From contig OZ023185.1 in NCBI GenBank assembly GCA_963995505.1, positions 18,053,691 through 18,117,690 of the forward strand: DNA of 64,000 nucleotides, read 5' to 3'. The notes below the pieces were generated by a model, which was not told where the DNA came from, searched no databases, and saw only the letters and a program-made list of their open reading frames with translations. Made by a program: the position numbers and the translations under genes. This DNA is from Hypericum androsaemum. Lineage: Eukaryota > Streptophyta > Magnoliopsida > Malpighiales > Hypericaceae. Positions 46,143 to 57,237 of this stretch are shown here, piece after piece (position 1 is the first letter of the stretch; every line of letters begins with the position of its first letter).

Positions 46143-46490
46143 ACTTCTGAGTCTTTGGGATGCCTCTATTGGGTGGTCATCCTTGCCCCCCGAGTCTTAC
46201 CCTCTGGGTCTTGGGGTTGGCCTTCCCTTGCTTGGGACCATCAGCTCCCCTTGGATGAAAGGAGTTTTGAGACTTTAGGATGCCATTATCAGACGATCTT
46301 CCTTGCCCCCCGAGTCTTGCCCCTCAGATCTTAGGGTCTACCTTTGCTTGCTTAGGGCCATCCGCTCCCCTTGGATAAAAGGACTTCTGAGTCTTTGGGA
46401 TGCCGGTATCAGGTGATCGTCCTTGCCCTCCGAGTCTTGCCCCCCGGGTCTTAGGATTAGCCTTCGCTTGCTTAGGGCCATCCTTCTTTT
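46143..46490 (-). repeat. 120-bp (40-codon) tandem repeat in the LTR element
   Basis: Three units start at 46143, 46263 and 46383, exactly 120 bp apart. On the minus strand each encodes the same pattern (GPKQAKANPKTRG, ARLGGQGRSPDTGI, PKTQKSFYPRGAD), basic and proline-rich. Stops and shifts now break the second and third units. This was probably a repeat segment in the former gag-like protein. Confidence 0.85.
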
Positions 46491-46623
46491 GGCTTCGTTT
46501 AAGGTCAACCATAGCAACGGAAGCACTTATGTGGGGATCGATTGACGGTTGCCTCCTGGGCTATTGATATGAGTCCAAACCCTCAGAATAAGAAAGTTGA
46601 GATTTTCCTTCCGTCTCTTGTTA

Positions 46624-47369
46624 TTAGGTAGATCTGAATGTTAGCTGATGGTAGACGTCGTCCTCATCGAGGTCTCCTTGTCGACTGACATCGTCCTCAT
46701 CGAGCTCTTTTTGCCTCAACATCACGAACTGAGGAGTTGGGGTTGATACATCATCAAGCATTAGGCAGTTGTCAACCGCCGTCTCATATTGCCCAAAAGA
46801 ATCTTCTTGGGTCTCCTCGTGTATGGAGGACTCTCGCACATCCAGGTAATCGAAAGCCTCAATTGATGGGAGTCGGCTAGGTAAGCTTGTAAAATCCAGA
46901 GTCTCGGCATCACGATAAGATAGAGACCAAACTGATTGTCCCGAAGTAGGCTGAGTGAAGGGTGATGACCCTATGTATGCCATGCCATCATCGAGATCGG
47001 GGGATGTTTCTCGAAATGCTTCGTCCATGTCGTTCTGAACTCCTTAGGGTGGGTTGGAGAGTCTCTGATATGACTCATCACCTCGCATCCGCATTTCGTC
47101 GCTACGTCTTATTGCCTCCTCGTTATCACGTCGAATCTTATCAAGTCGAGCGTTGATAACCTCGAGGATCCTGGCTCTCGCAGCGAGCTGATCGATTGAC
47201 TCCTTAAAAAAAGCCATGTTGGGGTATTCCTCCCGATACCCGTCTGGGTAGTAGGAAGAGCCAGCTCTTTGGTATGAGCCAAGTTGGATGATTTCCTCCC
47301 AACAGGTTGCTGAGAAGAGGGTGGTGCCGCATCCTTAGAGTTGGCTTGAGTAGCATAGTTCTTGAACAT
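46624..47369 (-). pseudogene. gag-like reading frame of the LTR element, broken
   Basis: Starts MFKNYATQANSKDAAPP at 47369. A shift in a T-run near 47203 moves the frame into AFFKESIDQLAARARILEV and RLDKIRRDNEEAIRRSDEM (coiled-coil-like, stop at 47044-47046). A further frame from 47028 to 46624 reads DEAFRETSPDLDDGMAYIG and ends in an acidic stretch with DEDDVSRQGDLDEDDV. Position just inside the primer-binding site and composition suggest a degenerate gag-type protein; no zinc knuckle is visible. Confidence 0.55.
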
Positions 47370-47413
47370 CTTGATTGAACAAGGTTAGACCGCCTTCTTA
47401 TACGCCCTCCTTA

Positions 47414-47432
47414 GTCCCACCGAGCGTGCCAA
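47414..47432 (-). other. primer-binding site of the LTR element
   Basis: TGGCACGCTCGGTGGGAC on the minus strand, a few bases inside the 5' LTR. The TGG start and location are those of a tRNA primer site; the exact tRNA was not assigned. Confidence 0.6.
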
Positions 47433-47437
47433 AAATA

Positions 47438-49699
47438 TATTGGGGAAAAAGTGGTACAAGAATACTAAGAAAATCTGAGACGGTCCAGAGTGGTCGTCCC
47501 AAGGTCGGCCTAGTGGAGGGGAAAAAGATCTACGCACTAAGTATAAGCTAAGAGAAGATAGAGAGGGAGATAGTTGTTGTTGTTGTTTGATGTGTTGGTG
47601 ATGTCTTCTCCGTCGCCTGAGCCCTCTTTATATAGCACGTCTTGACTTAGCTCCATCCTTCCCGGGCAAGAAATTCCATCCCAAACGAATATGTTGTTTC
47701 CAAATCAACCCGGCTTAGAATAGGAAAATCCAAGCCGACTTCCTCAAATGAACAAATCCCATCCTCGAATAGGAAAATCTCGATCGTGCCGACTAAGCAA
47801 CTATGACTCAAGATCTTACCCAAATCTCAGAAATCCTAGCTCAACTTAGAAAAATATAAGCCGAATTGACCCTCTCGATCCTTCTATGCAAAAACTCATC
47901 TCAAGTCTGTCACGTCTAAGGTGGACATCTCGCTAGGTCCTACCGCTTTCAAGACCGAAGCAGGCTAGCCCTTACCGCTTAATAGCCCAAAGCAGGAATT
48001 TTTGCTTCTTTCTCCAAACGGGCTCTCGCCTTCAAATGAAAAAAACCCTCAAAATGGGCCTCCTACGCTCGTCCACCTCCACGGTCGAAGAGGGCCTATT
48101 TCCCGCTTCCAAGCCCAAAAAGGGATAGCGGTCGAAGCGGGCCCACCTTTCGCCTTCATGCCCAAAGCGAGATTAAAGCACTGTAGGCCCTTTCGCATCG
48201 AGGCCTGTAGCAAAACCTCACCTTCCTGCCTGCAAGGTTCAAATGGGCCTTCCGTCCGAGCTCCAAAACCTTCCCGCCTATATGGGCCGATTGGGCTTCC
48301 CGCCCAAGCTCTAAAAGCTCCCTCCGGGCTCTTGCTTTGAAGTTCAAAGCGACCACCTTGTAGGTCAAAGTGACCCTCCGGGCTCCTGCCTTGTAGGTCG
48401 AAGCACCCTCCGGGCTCCCGCCTTAAAGGTCAAAACGCCCTCCGGGCTCCCACCTTCAAGGCCGAAGCATCCACTTTTATACCCAAAACGGATTCCACAT
48501 TACCACAGAATTTTGACCTTGTTCCACTTTGAATCTGAAGACGTTGTAAACTACAAAGTTGTAGCCCTCTGTCTTATCTTTCCAAATTCGAAGAAATCAG
48601 TTCAATCCAATGCCCGAGTCAAAGCCTACCGCCGATCTACCAAAGTCTATCAGAACTCATCAAGCAAGCTAACATCGGGATTAAGCGCTTCGTTTAGACC
48701 CACTTCTGATCCGAATTAGGCAAGGCTCTTGAAAACAAAGTTGTAGATACATGTCTTGGCTTTCCATAGCCACAAAAATCTCCTCATTCCAACTTAGTAG
48801 TCCAAAGTAAAGACCAATTTATCACAAAATGACGTTGTCATCCAAGGACAAGTCGAAGTAAACCAAGGACAACACAACAAAGCGGTTTGTCGTCGCCGGT
48901 TTCGACCAAGTAAGATCATCATCAGACTCGATGGAGGGGAGATCATTGACAATCTCTTTCCAACTCAAAATTGAAAGTGATCGCTCTGAGACAACACTGC
49001 CCACTGATCACTTTGAGAACGAATCGGTCACCCAGTCACTTTAAGACCAGACCGGGTACCTCAAAATATATTGACAATGCTGAGAGCCTCCCATCTGTAC
49101 TCCCAAAGAGGGATCTTCCTATCGCTTAAGCCCTCTAAGCGGGCTCCTTCTTTCGCCCAGGCCCTATAGGCGGGATTCTTCCACCTTGTCCCTCCAAGCA
49201 GGCCCCAGCCCAATAACACAACTCCTACCTCCCGCCTTGGTCTTCTAAGCGGCATCATCTTCAAGCCTTAAATCCCAAAAGGACGCGGATCATCCCGCGA
49301 GGTAGGCTCTAGCCTGAACGTCACATAAGGCGGGCTTCCTATACCACCCTTCCTAGACAAGCGGGAGGCACTTACCGCCTTTGACCTTCAAGCAAGCCGA
49401 GCAGCCCAATAGGCCACACACTTCTCGTCTTCGAGCTCCAAGCAAAACACGTCAAGTCGGGATCTCCATTAAAATCGTCCACTCGCCTATAAGCCCGAAA
49501 CCACCTTCCCGTCTGCAAAGTCCAAGTTAGCTTCCCGCCTATAAGCACGTAGCGGGGGCAAAACACGTCGGGCCCAAACCGAGGCCCAGAGCGAACAATG
49601 TTGTCAAACCCGGACGTACACCCAAGCCTCGCTTGCTCTTCGAACGCGGACATGATCATCTTCGCCAAAAACCTGAAACGCTACTTTTACACTTCAACA
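47438..49699 (-). repeat. 5' LTR of the non-autonomous retrotransposon
   Basis: 2262 bp, starting TGTTGAAGTG at 49699 (minus strand) and ending CCCCAATA at 47438, so the terminal CA has become TA. Homologous to 43102-45313 over its length with many point differences and small gaps, which shows that the insertion is not recent. Confidence 0.9.
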
Positions 49700-49889
49700 T
49701 TTACTATAGAATTAAGGGTAGGTTCTGAATTCTTTAATCTAATGCGTGAGTCTAGATTTTATTGACTACCCCTAGGGGTGACCATGGTTACGACCAAACC
49801 GTGGAACTGTTTTCAAAACCATAATTAAGGTTCCATAAACTATCACAGAACCTTCTAAGGCTACCTTTATCGATCGACACCAGTAAACG

Positions 49890-51910
49890 ACAAAGCCAAA
49901 ATTAAAAAAAAACGGGGGCAGTTTGGCCGATCCGCTCGGCACCGAGCGGAGTTCGCGAGTTTTTTTTCTTTCTTATCTTAATCTAATCTTAATGATACTT
50001 TGTATAATATTATTCGTTGAAATAGATACTAATATATATTATTTGTTTAGTTATCATAATTAATATTATCTTTTGATGAAAAATACAAAATACAAAATAT
50101 TATTTTTCAATTCTCTATAAATAGAACTGAATGTTGATATATTTTGATACACAATCTTATATTCTAACTTTGGATATTTGTAATATATTTTTGACAATCT
50201 TACACTCCGAATTTAGAGAATTCATAAACTAAAAAGTTGTAGATATATATCTCACCTTTGCAAAGCAACTTGAATCATATCAATTGGACTCCGGAATAAA
50301 AAGTTGTGGCTCCCAACCGAAACTCGTCCTCGTAACTCGCTCGACTATTAACTTCAAACATATTTTCGACATTCTTACACTTCGAATTTAGGAAAGTCAT
50401 AAACTAAAAAATTATAGATATATGTCTCACCTTCACAAATCAACTTGAATCAACTTAATCGGACACAAAATAAGAAGTTGTGGCTCTCTAACCTAAACTC
50501 ATTTCCATAACTCGCTTGACTATTTACGTCAAACATATTTTTGACATTCTTACACTCCGAATTTAGATAAGTCATAAACTAAAAAGTTGTAGATATACGT
50601 CTCACCTTCTCAAAGCAATTTGAATCAACTCAATCGAACTCAGAAATAAGAAGTTGTGGCTCCCTAACCAAAATTCATCCTCATAACTCGCTCGACTATT
50701 GACTTCAAATATATTTTCGACATTCTTTTGTAGCTCGATTTATTTCTTTCTAATTTTATTTTCCAACTTTTGTAATCTTAATTTTATTATTTTATTTTAA
50801 TCTTTCCTTGTTATAATTATGAACGTTTAATTTTATATATTTATTGTAATTTATATGTAAACATAAATTAAATTATAAATAATATATGGATGAGAGAAAA
50901 ATTAACTATTTATTTGGTGAGCGGATTGGATGAGATCACCAATAAGACTACCCACAGCAGTAACCCACCCAACCCAGTTCACAGAATAAATAATTAATTT
51001 ATCTCTCATCTATACCCAATTACATATTTTCCTACTCACAGCAACAACTCAGTTCACAGAATAAATAATTAATTTTTCTCTCATCCATATGTTATCTTCT
51101 ATCATTTTTTGTTAATATATAAATTATAATAAATATACGATAATGATTATTCCGTAATTACAAAAGAAAAAATATTACAATAAAGTAATAAAATTAAGAT
51201 TACGAAATGACTACAAAATTAGATAGAAATTAAGATCCCTCCACTTCATTCATATATTATCTACTATCATTTTTATTTATATATAGATTACGAGTACGAG
51301 TTTCGGTTTGAGAATAACAACTTCTTATTCAAGAGTCTGATTGAGTTGATTCAAATTGCTTTGCGAAGGTGAGACATATATCTACAACTTTTTAGTTCAT
51401 AACTTCTCCAAATTTGTAGTGTAAGAATGTCAAAAATAGGTTTGAAGTCAATAGTCGAGCGAGTTACGAGTATGAGTTTTGATTTGGGAGCCACAACTTC
51501 TTATTCCAGAGTCCAATTGAGTTGATTCAAGTTGCTTTGTGAAGGTATGACATATATATACAACTTTTTAGTTTGATTTTTTCAAATTTGGTGTGTAAGA
51601 ATGTCAAAAATATATTTGAAGTCAATAGTCGAGCGAGTTACGAGTACGAGTTTTATTATTACTTTTTAGTTTATGACTTTTTAGTTTTAATTTTCATAAT
51701 TTTTTTTAAGTTTTGCTAAAGATAAGTTCTGCTTAGATAACTACAAAAATATTATCCAAAAATATCTATTTTTAACAAATAACATTATGCCAAGTAGAAC
51801 TAAATAGATAAATAAGTAGAGAGAAAAAAAAAAGAGTTACGTGGTCAAACAGCCGCTCGCGAGCGGCGATCGGGCGAGGAGCATCGCTCGGCCGCCCCTC
51901 CCCTTTTCCT
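49890..51910. mobile_element. foldback element built from 164-bp repeats
   Basis: The left arm carries three direct repeats of about 164 bp (from about 50194, 50363 and 50527), each with TAAACTAAAAAGTTGTAGAT, CTCACCTT..CAAAGCAA, AAGTTGTGGCTC and AACTCGCTCGACTATT. The right arm (51290-51655) carries two copies in reverse. The centre has its own inverted motif (CCCAGTTCACAGAATAAATA, 50970 and 51050). GC-rich blocks with GCTCGGC sit at both outer ends (49925-49960 and 51850-51900). No protein is encoded. The exact termini and target duplication were not resolved. Confidence 0.68.
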
Positions 51911-52639
51911 TTTTAGTTATTTTTTTAAATAATAAATAAACTACCTGCGCGAGCAAATGCTCGCTGCTGCGGGTGGTCTAAAGATGGTAAAAGATTGGGT
52001 TGGATTGGGTTGGACTAAATAGTAGTTTGATGAGAGAGAAATTAATTGTTTATTGCATGAACAGATTTGATCTGTTCACCAATGTGGATAGTCTAATAAT
52101 GTTTCGGTTTGGCTTGAAACTTTTTGGGATCTTAATCACGAGTTCTAGTTCCGAAATTATAACCAGAGGTTCCGAAACTATTATTTTTCTATTTTTTTAA
52201 TAAATTAAATTTTACTTAAAAGTAATATAAATACTATGTTACATTCTTCAAAAATGCACTATTCATTCTCAATTCTTTATTAATTAATTCATCTGTATAA
52301 GTATTATCTCTTCATAAAGGTTGTTGATAATTTAATTTGCTACATTAAGTGCGAATCAAGACTTTATTTATTTTTTCCCAAAAAAAGGTGCAAGAAGAAA
52401 AATGAAAAGTGGAACCGTGTAACCCCGGCAATTTCAAACCGTAAACATAGGTTCCGATAATCGTCTGAGAACTTATTCCAAAGTTTCGAATATGATTCTC
52501 ACCCTTTTGGAACGTTGTAACCAATAGTTTCGAAAAGGTAATCACCCCTAACTATCCGAGCTTGAAACTCTTTTAGAGCAAAATGAACCAATATGCACTG
52601 TACTCGGAGAGTTTCGTATTCGAGAGTTGCGTGATAGGC
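51911..52639. other. intergenic, no gene seen
   Basis: AT-rich. Near 52000-52090 a stretch (TGATGAGAGAGAAATTAATT, CACCAATGTGGATAGTC) resembles the centre of the foldback element and may be part of a related repeat. No gene. Confidence 0.45.
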
Positions 52640-52800
52640 CTGCAATTATCCTACCATCCCCGCACTCTTTTCGTGATAATAAAGAGAGCGTGGGAGATAT
52701 AAAAAAAAACAAAATTCTCCGTTAAATGATACTTCTTGTTCGTGGCAAGGAAGTGCAGCAAGATTCCTGTTGAGTGCAATTGGAAAATTGTAATGCTAAA
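52640..52800. repeat. duplicated upstream flank of the VOC locus
   Basis: Diverged copy of 22030-22265, sharing CCCGCACTCTTTTCGTGAT, GAGAGCGTGGGAGAT, AGATTCCTGTTG and GGAAAATTGTAA. Together with the VOC relic at 41360-41990 it suggests one duplicated block later split by about 10.6 kb of insertions, including the LTR element and foldback element. Confidence 0.6.
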
Positions 52801-53310
52801 CAACGTTTTAATCAATATAGGATCTTTCTTATCGTGATTTTTTCTTACAGAATTTTATTATGTGAGGCTTTTACAATGTCGACAATCGTAATTTTCGAAG
52901 AAAAAATTTCATACTAAATAGACTGTAAACAATACTATTAATAAATTTTAATATAAAAATCGTTTAAAAGCTCTGCAACTTGATCACAAAGCGTCATCGG
53001 TCACACAAATACAACATATTGTAGTTCCATCTGGACTCTTCTGGTATCAAAAGGGATATACTTGCTAGAAAAATCAAAATGGATATACTTTTCTTCTTCA
53101 TTATGGCCGATATGGCTTTGCCCTTTAAGAAGTTCTGATCTGGGCTACATATGCAGTTGATTCGACCATCATTGTTTTATTAGATAAAGGGTTAGAACTT
53201 AGAAGTATGGAGAAAATGATCGTGATCGTACTATTTTGGTCAGATTTCAATGAAATGCAGAATATATAACACACATCCATGACCTAGCAGGTCAAGCACT
53301 TTTAGTGTCA
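52801..53310. other. intergenic, no gene seen
   Basis: AT-rich spacer with no recognisable feature. Confidence 0.45.
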
Positions 53311-53319
53311 ATTAATTTT

Positions 53320-54609
53320 GGGATAAGTTTATTTTAGTACCCTGTGGTTACACCCGTTTCGTGTGGAGTACCATGTAGTTTCAAATTGGTATTCTAGTAC
53401 CATATGGTTGACCACCAATTATCCGGGCAGATCCAAAGCAGATGCTCGTTGAAATCCTTCCAAAACGTCGTCATTTTGAGACCACGTGGAAGACACGTGG
53501 AGCCCGACTTTTTTAAGTTAAAGTTGATGTGAATAGTGATAAAGTACTTATTCAATCCCTAATTTGTTTATATTATTTTGAAAAAGCCCAAACTTTATCT
53601 TCCACCTCTCTCTCTCCACCGTCCACTTCCCCATCCTCTCTTTCCTCCTCTCCTCCATCTTCCACTCAAGAAATTGCTCACGGGAAAGCGACCCAAAAGG
53701 ATCCCAAAGGTCATCCTCTGTTTCATGGTCTTGGTCTCTGCCTCTTACATCTTCTTCATTGTTAAGCTCGTCTACAGTTCCACCCCATGCGCCTGCCACA
53801 TCGATGAACCCTTCCCTTCAGCTCTCTCCGTCTCTCCGCCACCCTGGACGATGAAAATCCAGGATGTGTTGTTCGGTGTCGCAGCGTCGGCAAAGCTGTG
53901 GGCGAAGCGAAAGGAGTACATAAAGCTGTGGTACATGCTAGGGGAGATGCGGGGGACAGTGTGGCTAGACGACGATGTGGAGACACCGGCCTCCGAGCGG
54001 GGCCTCCTCCCTCTGGCGAGGATCTCCGAAGACACCTCCTGGTTCCCTTACTAAAGCACGAAGGGGCACCCTCCGCCATCCAGATCTCCTGGATCGTGTC
54101 GAAGACGGTCTGAATGGGGCCCACCTGGGCAAGGTGGCTGGTGATGGGGGACGACGACACAGTCTTCGTCGTGGAGAACCTCCTCTCTGTGCTCCGGAGG
54201 TACGACCACGAGGAATTCTACTACATCGGGGACGAAATTGACGGGCTTGCTATTGAAGTCCTATTCCTTCCTACACTTGTGGGAGCCGCCATCGTTGGAG
54301 TCGTCGGAGAAGGCGCCGGGGGTGACATCATCCTCGTCCATCTCTCTCGTTGGGGAAGGGGGAGGTTATTTTGAAAAGTTATAAAAAAATAGGACCATTT
54401 TGAAAATTTTTGTTGTGCCAACTCAAAGCCACATGTCTTCCACGTCGTCTCAAAACGACATCGTTACAGATGGTTTTGGATGAGTAGCTGCCCTGGACCT
54501 GCCCGGATAATTGGTGGTCAAACACATGGTACTAGAATATCAATTTGAAACTACATGGTACTCCACGCGAAATAGGTGTAACTACAGGATACTAAAATAA
54601 ACTTATCCT
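53320..54609. mobile_element. Pack-MULE with 9-bp TSD carrying a DUF604 gene fragment
   Basis: 1290-bp element between perfect 9-bp repeats ATTAATTTT (53311-53319 and 54610-54618). Terminal inverted repeats begin (G/A)GGATAAGTTTATTTTAG and extend inward about 200 bp through TAGTACC(C/A)TGT, ATTGGTATTCTAGTACCA and GACCACGTGGAAGACA-type blocks. The GC-rich interior is a captured host-gene fragment. The 9-bp duplication and long terminal repeats place it in the Mutator superfamily; no transposase. Confidence 0.92.
53578..54240 (+). pseudogene. captured DUF604 (fringe-like glycosyltransferase) fragment
   Basis: The frame from 53578 has a type II membrane anchor (VILCFMVLVSASYIFFIVKL). The family core follows: VLFGVAASAKLWAKRKEYIK, LGEMRGTVWLDDDVET and LARISEDTSWFPY. 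After a 1-base shift near 54050 it continues KHEGAPSAIQISWIVSKT, another break, then RWLVMGDDDTVFVVENLL and RYDHEEFYYIG. The GDDDTVF block (54144-54167) holds the acidic metal-binding motif of this glycosyltransferase group, located in the Golgi in known plants. The C-terminal half of the catalytic domain is absent. Two frame breaks and truncation make it non-functional as an enzyme. Confidence 0.85.
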
Positions 54610-54618
54610 ATTAATTTT

Positions 54619-55049
54619 TGAAGAAATGCTGGTGGTGCAAGGATGAACACGATTCGAATTCGTCATTACAAAAATCTTAAATCGTACGTGGAAGAATATA
54701 AATATAATTTATGAATTACCAGATTCAAATTCGTTTTTTTATTGTGTCGCATTTTTTATATTTAAAATTGGAATGTCCAATGACAAATTAAATTTTTTTT
54801 CAGAGAGAATAATTAAAATATTAAATTATTGATAGAGAGAATTTTAGAATTCAGATTGTGTTGTGTAAATTTTGATTTAAAATAGGATATTTAATAGTTT
54901 TTTAATTTAAAGATAATTTAAATTGATTAAAAAAAATAAGGGCAAACTTAAATCACTATTTCAGCCTTTCCTGTTTTGAAATAGAAAATTTGATCCTCTT
55001 AGTTTATTTTTATTGAATTCTAAGACTCCTCGCACATGTCATCATTTTT
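54619..55049. other. intergenic, no gene seen
   Basis: AT-rich flank of the Pack-MULE with no recognisable feature. Confidence 0.45.
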
Positions 55050-55179
55050 ATGAAAATGACAATTATGCGCTCGAAGAAAAACAGAAACTCCTCCATGTCA
55101 TCTTCCCCGGCGTCAACTTCGGAACAGAAACTCCTCCATTTCAAAGAAAAACAGAAGCTCCTCGTGGCCGCCGTGAAGG

Positions 55180-55545
55180 TTAGTTTGGAACCGGTGCGTA
55201 CCTTCCCGGCATCGACGAGTACCTCCTCGGCGTCGACAACTTCTCCCACGCCGGTCGCTTCCGCTTCAGCACCGTTGACCCATTCCGTTCCGACGAGCAC
55301 GTGCTCAAATTCAGCCTCTCTCTCCTCACCTGCAACCATGGAAATATCGCTACCCATTTCTCCTTCAAATCCTCCGACCCTCAAATCCTCCGCCCTCCTC
55401 CAAGCTCCTCTCAACGCTACCCATTTCAAGTAGCCCAATTCCAATCGAAACCAAGGAGGAAAAAAGCATGGGATAACGATAGCCCAATTCCAACCATACC
55501 AAAGCAAGAGGAAATTTTAATTAATAAAAGGACATGGTGGCGGCG
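55180..55545 (+). other. GC-rich coding-like fragment, unrecognised
   Basis: One plus-strand frame reads GTGAYLPGIDEYLLGVDNFS, HAGRFRFSTVDPFRSDEHVL and KFSLSLLTCNHGNIATHFSF, with natural amino-acid texture and high GC at third positions. It is preceded by an in-frame stop and lies near a possible acceptor. It may be an exon or a captured piece of an unidentified gene. Two other frames over the same bases are serine-rich or low in quality. Confidence 0.35.
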
Positions 55546-55976
55546 GTGATTTTTAATTAATTAAAGATCTGGCTGTGAATCTGCGATGGTGGTGTTTGTT
55601 GTGATTGAAGGAGAAATGGTTAGCGTTGTAAGATTGTGAATCTGCGAGTTCTCTCTCCTCTGTTCCTAGGCTCGGGTTTGGTCGCCGACTCCGATTTACC
55701 AGCTGGAACGGATTTACCGTTTTAGATCTGGAACGAATTTACCAGCTGTACTAATTAGACAAGATCTATAATTTGTTGGTTTGATGAGAGAATTTGTATC
55801 ACCTGAGAAGATAATTGGAATGCAGGAGAAGATAACCGGAAAGCGTTCCTTTAGTCGGAGATGGTGGAGAGATATATATATTTTTTAATTTAAATATAAG
55901 GATATAATAATCATTTTCTTGGTTAAAAAAATAAAAAAACTGACCAATAACATTAGCGAGAGGTATTATAGTTTAA
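55546..55976. other. intergenic, no gene seen
   Basis: Spacer without recognisable genes, ending at the target duplication of the next Mutator-like element. Confidence 0.45.
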
Positions 55977-56477
55977 TAAAAATAAAAAAAAAGTCTCATT
56001 TAGTACCATGTAGTATTGCCCAAAATCACTTTAGTACTCTTTGGTAAAAAATCGACCAATCGAGTAATACTTATTCCAATTAACATCAAAAAAGTCTGCG
56101 GGCAGCTGCCCGGACCTGCCTGAACCTGCCCGATCCCTACCCGTCCATCTGGACTTGCCACATCACCAATTTCTGATGACATGGCGCCACGTGGCCTCTT
56201 CTTCTTCTTCTTCTTCTTCTTCCCTAAACACAAAAACATGGAGACAGCGACCGCCACAACTTCGATCCCTACGAACCTGCGCCTCCTTATGCTCGCAGAG
56301 GAGAAGTCCAATATGTACCCGATCCCGACCGACCCGAGCATCTGTACCCGATCCCAACGGCGACGTGTTGAGCATCCAGGCGAGCAATTCCAGCTCCAGC
56401 TCTGCCTCGAGAATAGCAGCATAGCGCTGAAGCCGCACCGGTCATCCGACCACCAAGCACGGATCCGCCCCTTGCCT

Positions 56478-56690
56478 CCGCGACTTCTGTTTGGCCTGGC
56501 ACATCAGCTCCGGCGATATCGGGATGGTCTTCCTCTGCCGGCTGAGCTCCGGCGAAGGCTCAGGCGGGTGCTACTACGCGATGAATGTGGTGGGCAGGGA
56601 GGCGGCGAAGAAGAAGAAGGCAAAGAGGTCGGAGATGGAAAGGAGACGACATCGGCGTCCACGCCCGCGAGTGCTGCCTGCTCGATGACC
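56478..56690 (+). pseudogene. captured protein-kinase N-lobe fragment (AGC/D6PK-like)
   Basis: The frame reads CLRDFCLAWHISSGDIGMVF, LCRLSSGEGSGGCYYAMNVV, GREAAKKKKAKRSEMERR. This matches the N-lobe start of plant AGC VIII kinases, where the phosphate loop is normally GSGDIGTVYLC and the strand-3 lysine sits in YAMKVV. Here the first loop glycine is serine and the lysine is asparagine, both expected to abolish ATP use. After the ERR stretch the frame degenerates before the HPFLPTLY-type region. It covers about 70 codons, so it is only a scrap of a kinase. Confidence 0.8.
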
Positions 56691-56754
56691 TTTGCCCCGA
56701 CGGCGTCAGGATCTCCCGCGTCCACTCTCCTCCATCAGGAGCTCGCCGTCCTCG

Positions 56755-56990
56755 CTAGAGATGCTCAGGATTGGCGACGGGGATGCTCGGGATTGGATAT
56801 GGGGAGGACTTGAGCGACGGGATTGGCGACGGGATGCTCGGGATTGATGACAGGGATGCTCGAGATCTCGAAGTGGGCGAACTTGAGCCAGAGATGCTTG
56901 GGATTGATGACGGGGATGCTCGGGATTCCGAAGTGGGCAAACTTAAGCCGGAGATGCTTGGGATTGGCGATGGGGAGGAGGTCGTCGTGG
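56755..56990 (+). repeat. GC-rich minisatellite
   Basis: Repeated GATGCTCGGGATTG(A/G)(T/C)GACGGGGATGC-like units and a longer unit with GAAGTGGGC(A/G)AACTT that recurs at about 56869 and 56929. Located inside the Pack-MULE. Confidence 0.7.
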
Positions 56991-56999
56991 TTAATTGGA

Positions 57000-57038
<39 letters not shown>

Positions 57039-57237
57039 AGAAGGGAAGGGGGTGTCCACGTGGCACCACGTCATCAAATTTTGGTGACGTGGCTGGCCAA
57101 GTAGTCTGGGCAGGGTTCGGGCGGGTCCGGGCAGCTGCCCGAGGATCTTTTTTATGTTAATTAGAATAAGTATGACTCGATTGGTCAGTTTTTTACCACA
57201 GTGTACTAAAGTAATTTTGGGCGATACCACAGGATAC

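Larger units (their letters stand above)
43102..49699 (-). mobile_element. large non-autonomous LTR retrotransposon
   Basis: A 6.6-kb element between 5-bp target duplications TTTAC (43097-43101 and 49700-49704). It has two direct LTRs of about 2.2 kb and only about 2.1 kb inside. On the minus strand the order is LTR (47438-49699), primer-binding site, a broken gag-like reading frame, repeats, purine tract, LTR (43102-45313). No protease, integrase or reverse transcriptase is present, so it must rely on enzymes from another element. The LTRs are related to the solo LTR at 57238-58892. Confidence 0.9.

Noticed and set aside
53762..54160. Minus-strand 132-codon frame
   Set aside because: Shadow of the DUF604 fragment on the opposite strand.
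55010..55507. Minus-strand 165-codon frame
   Set aside because: No family pattern, overlaps better plus-strand coding texture, and contains low-complexity stretches.
56181..56813. Plus-strand open frame of 210 codons in the Pack-MULE
   Set aside because: It starts in the (CTT)n tract and is out of phase with the recognisable kinase frame; composition is due to GC-rich repeats.
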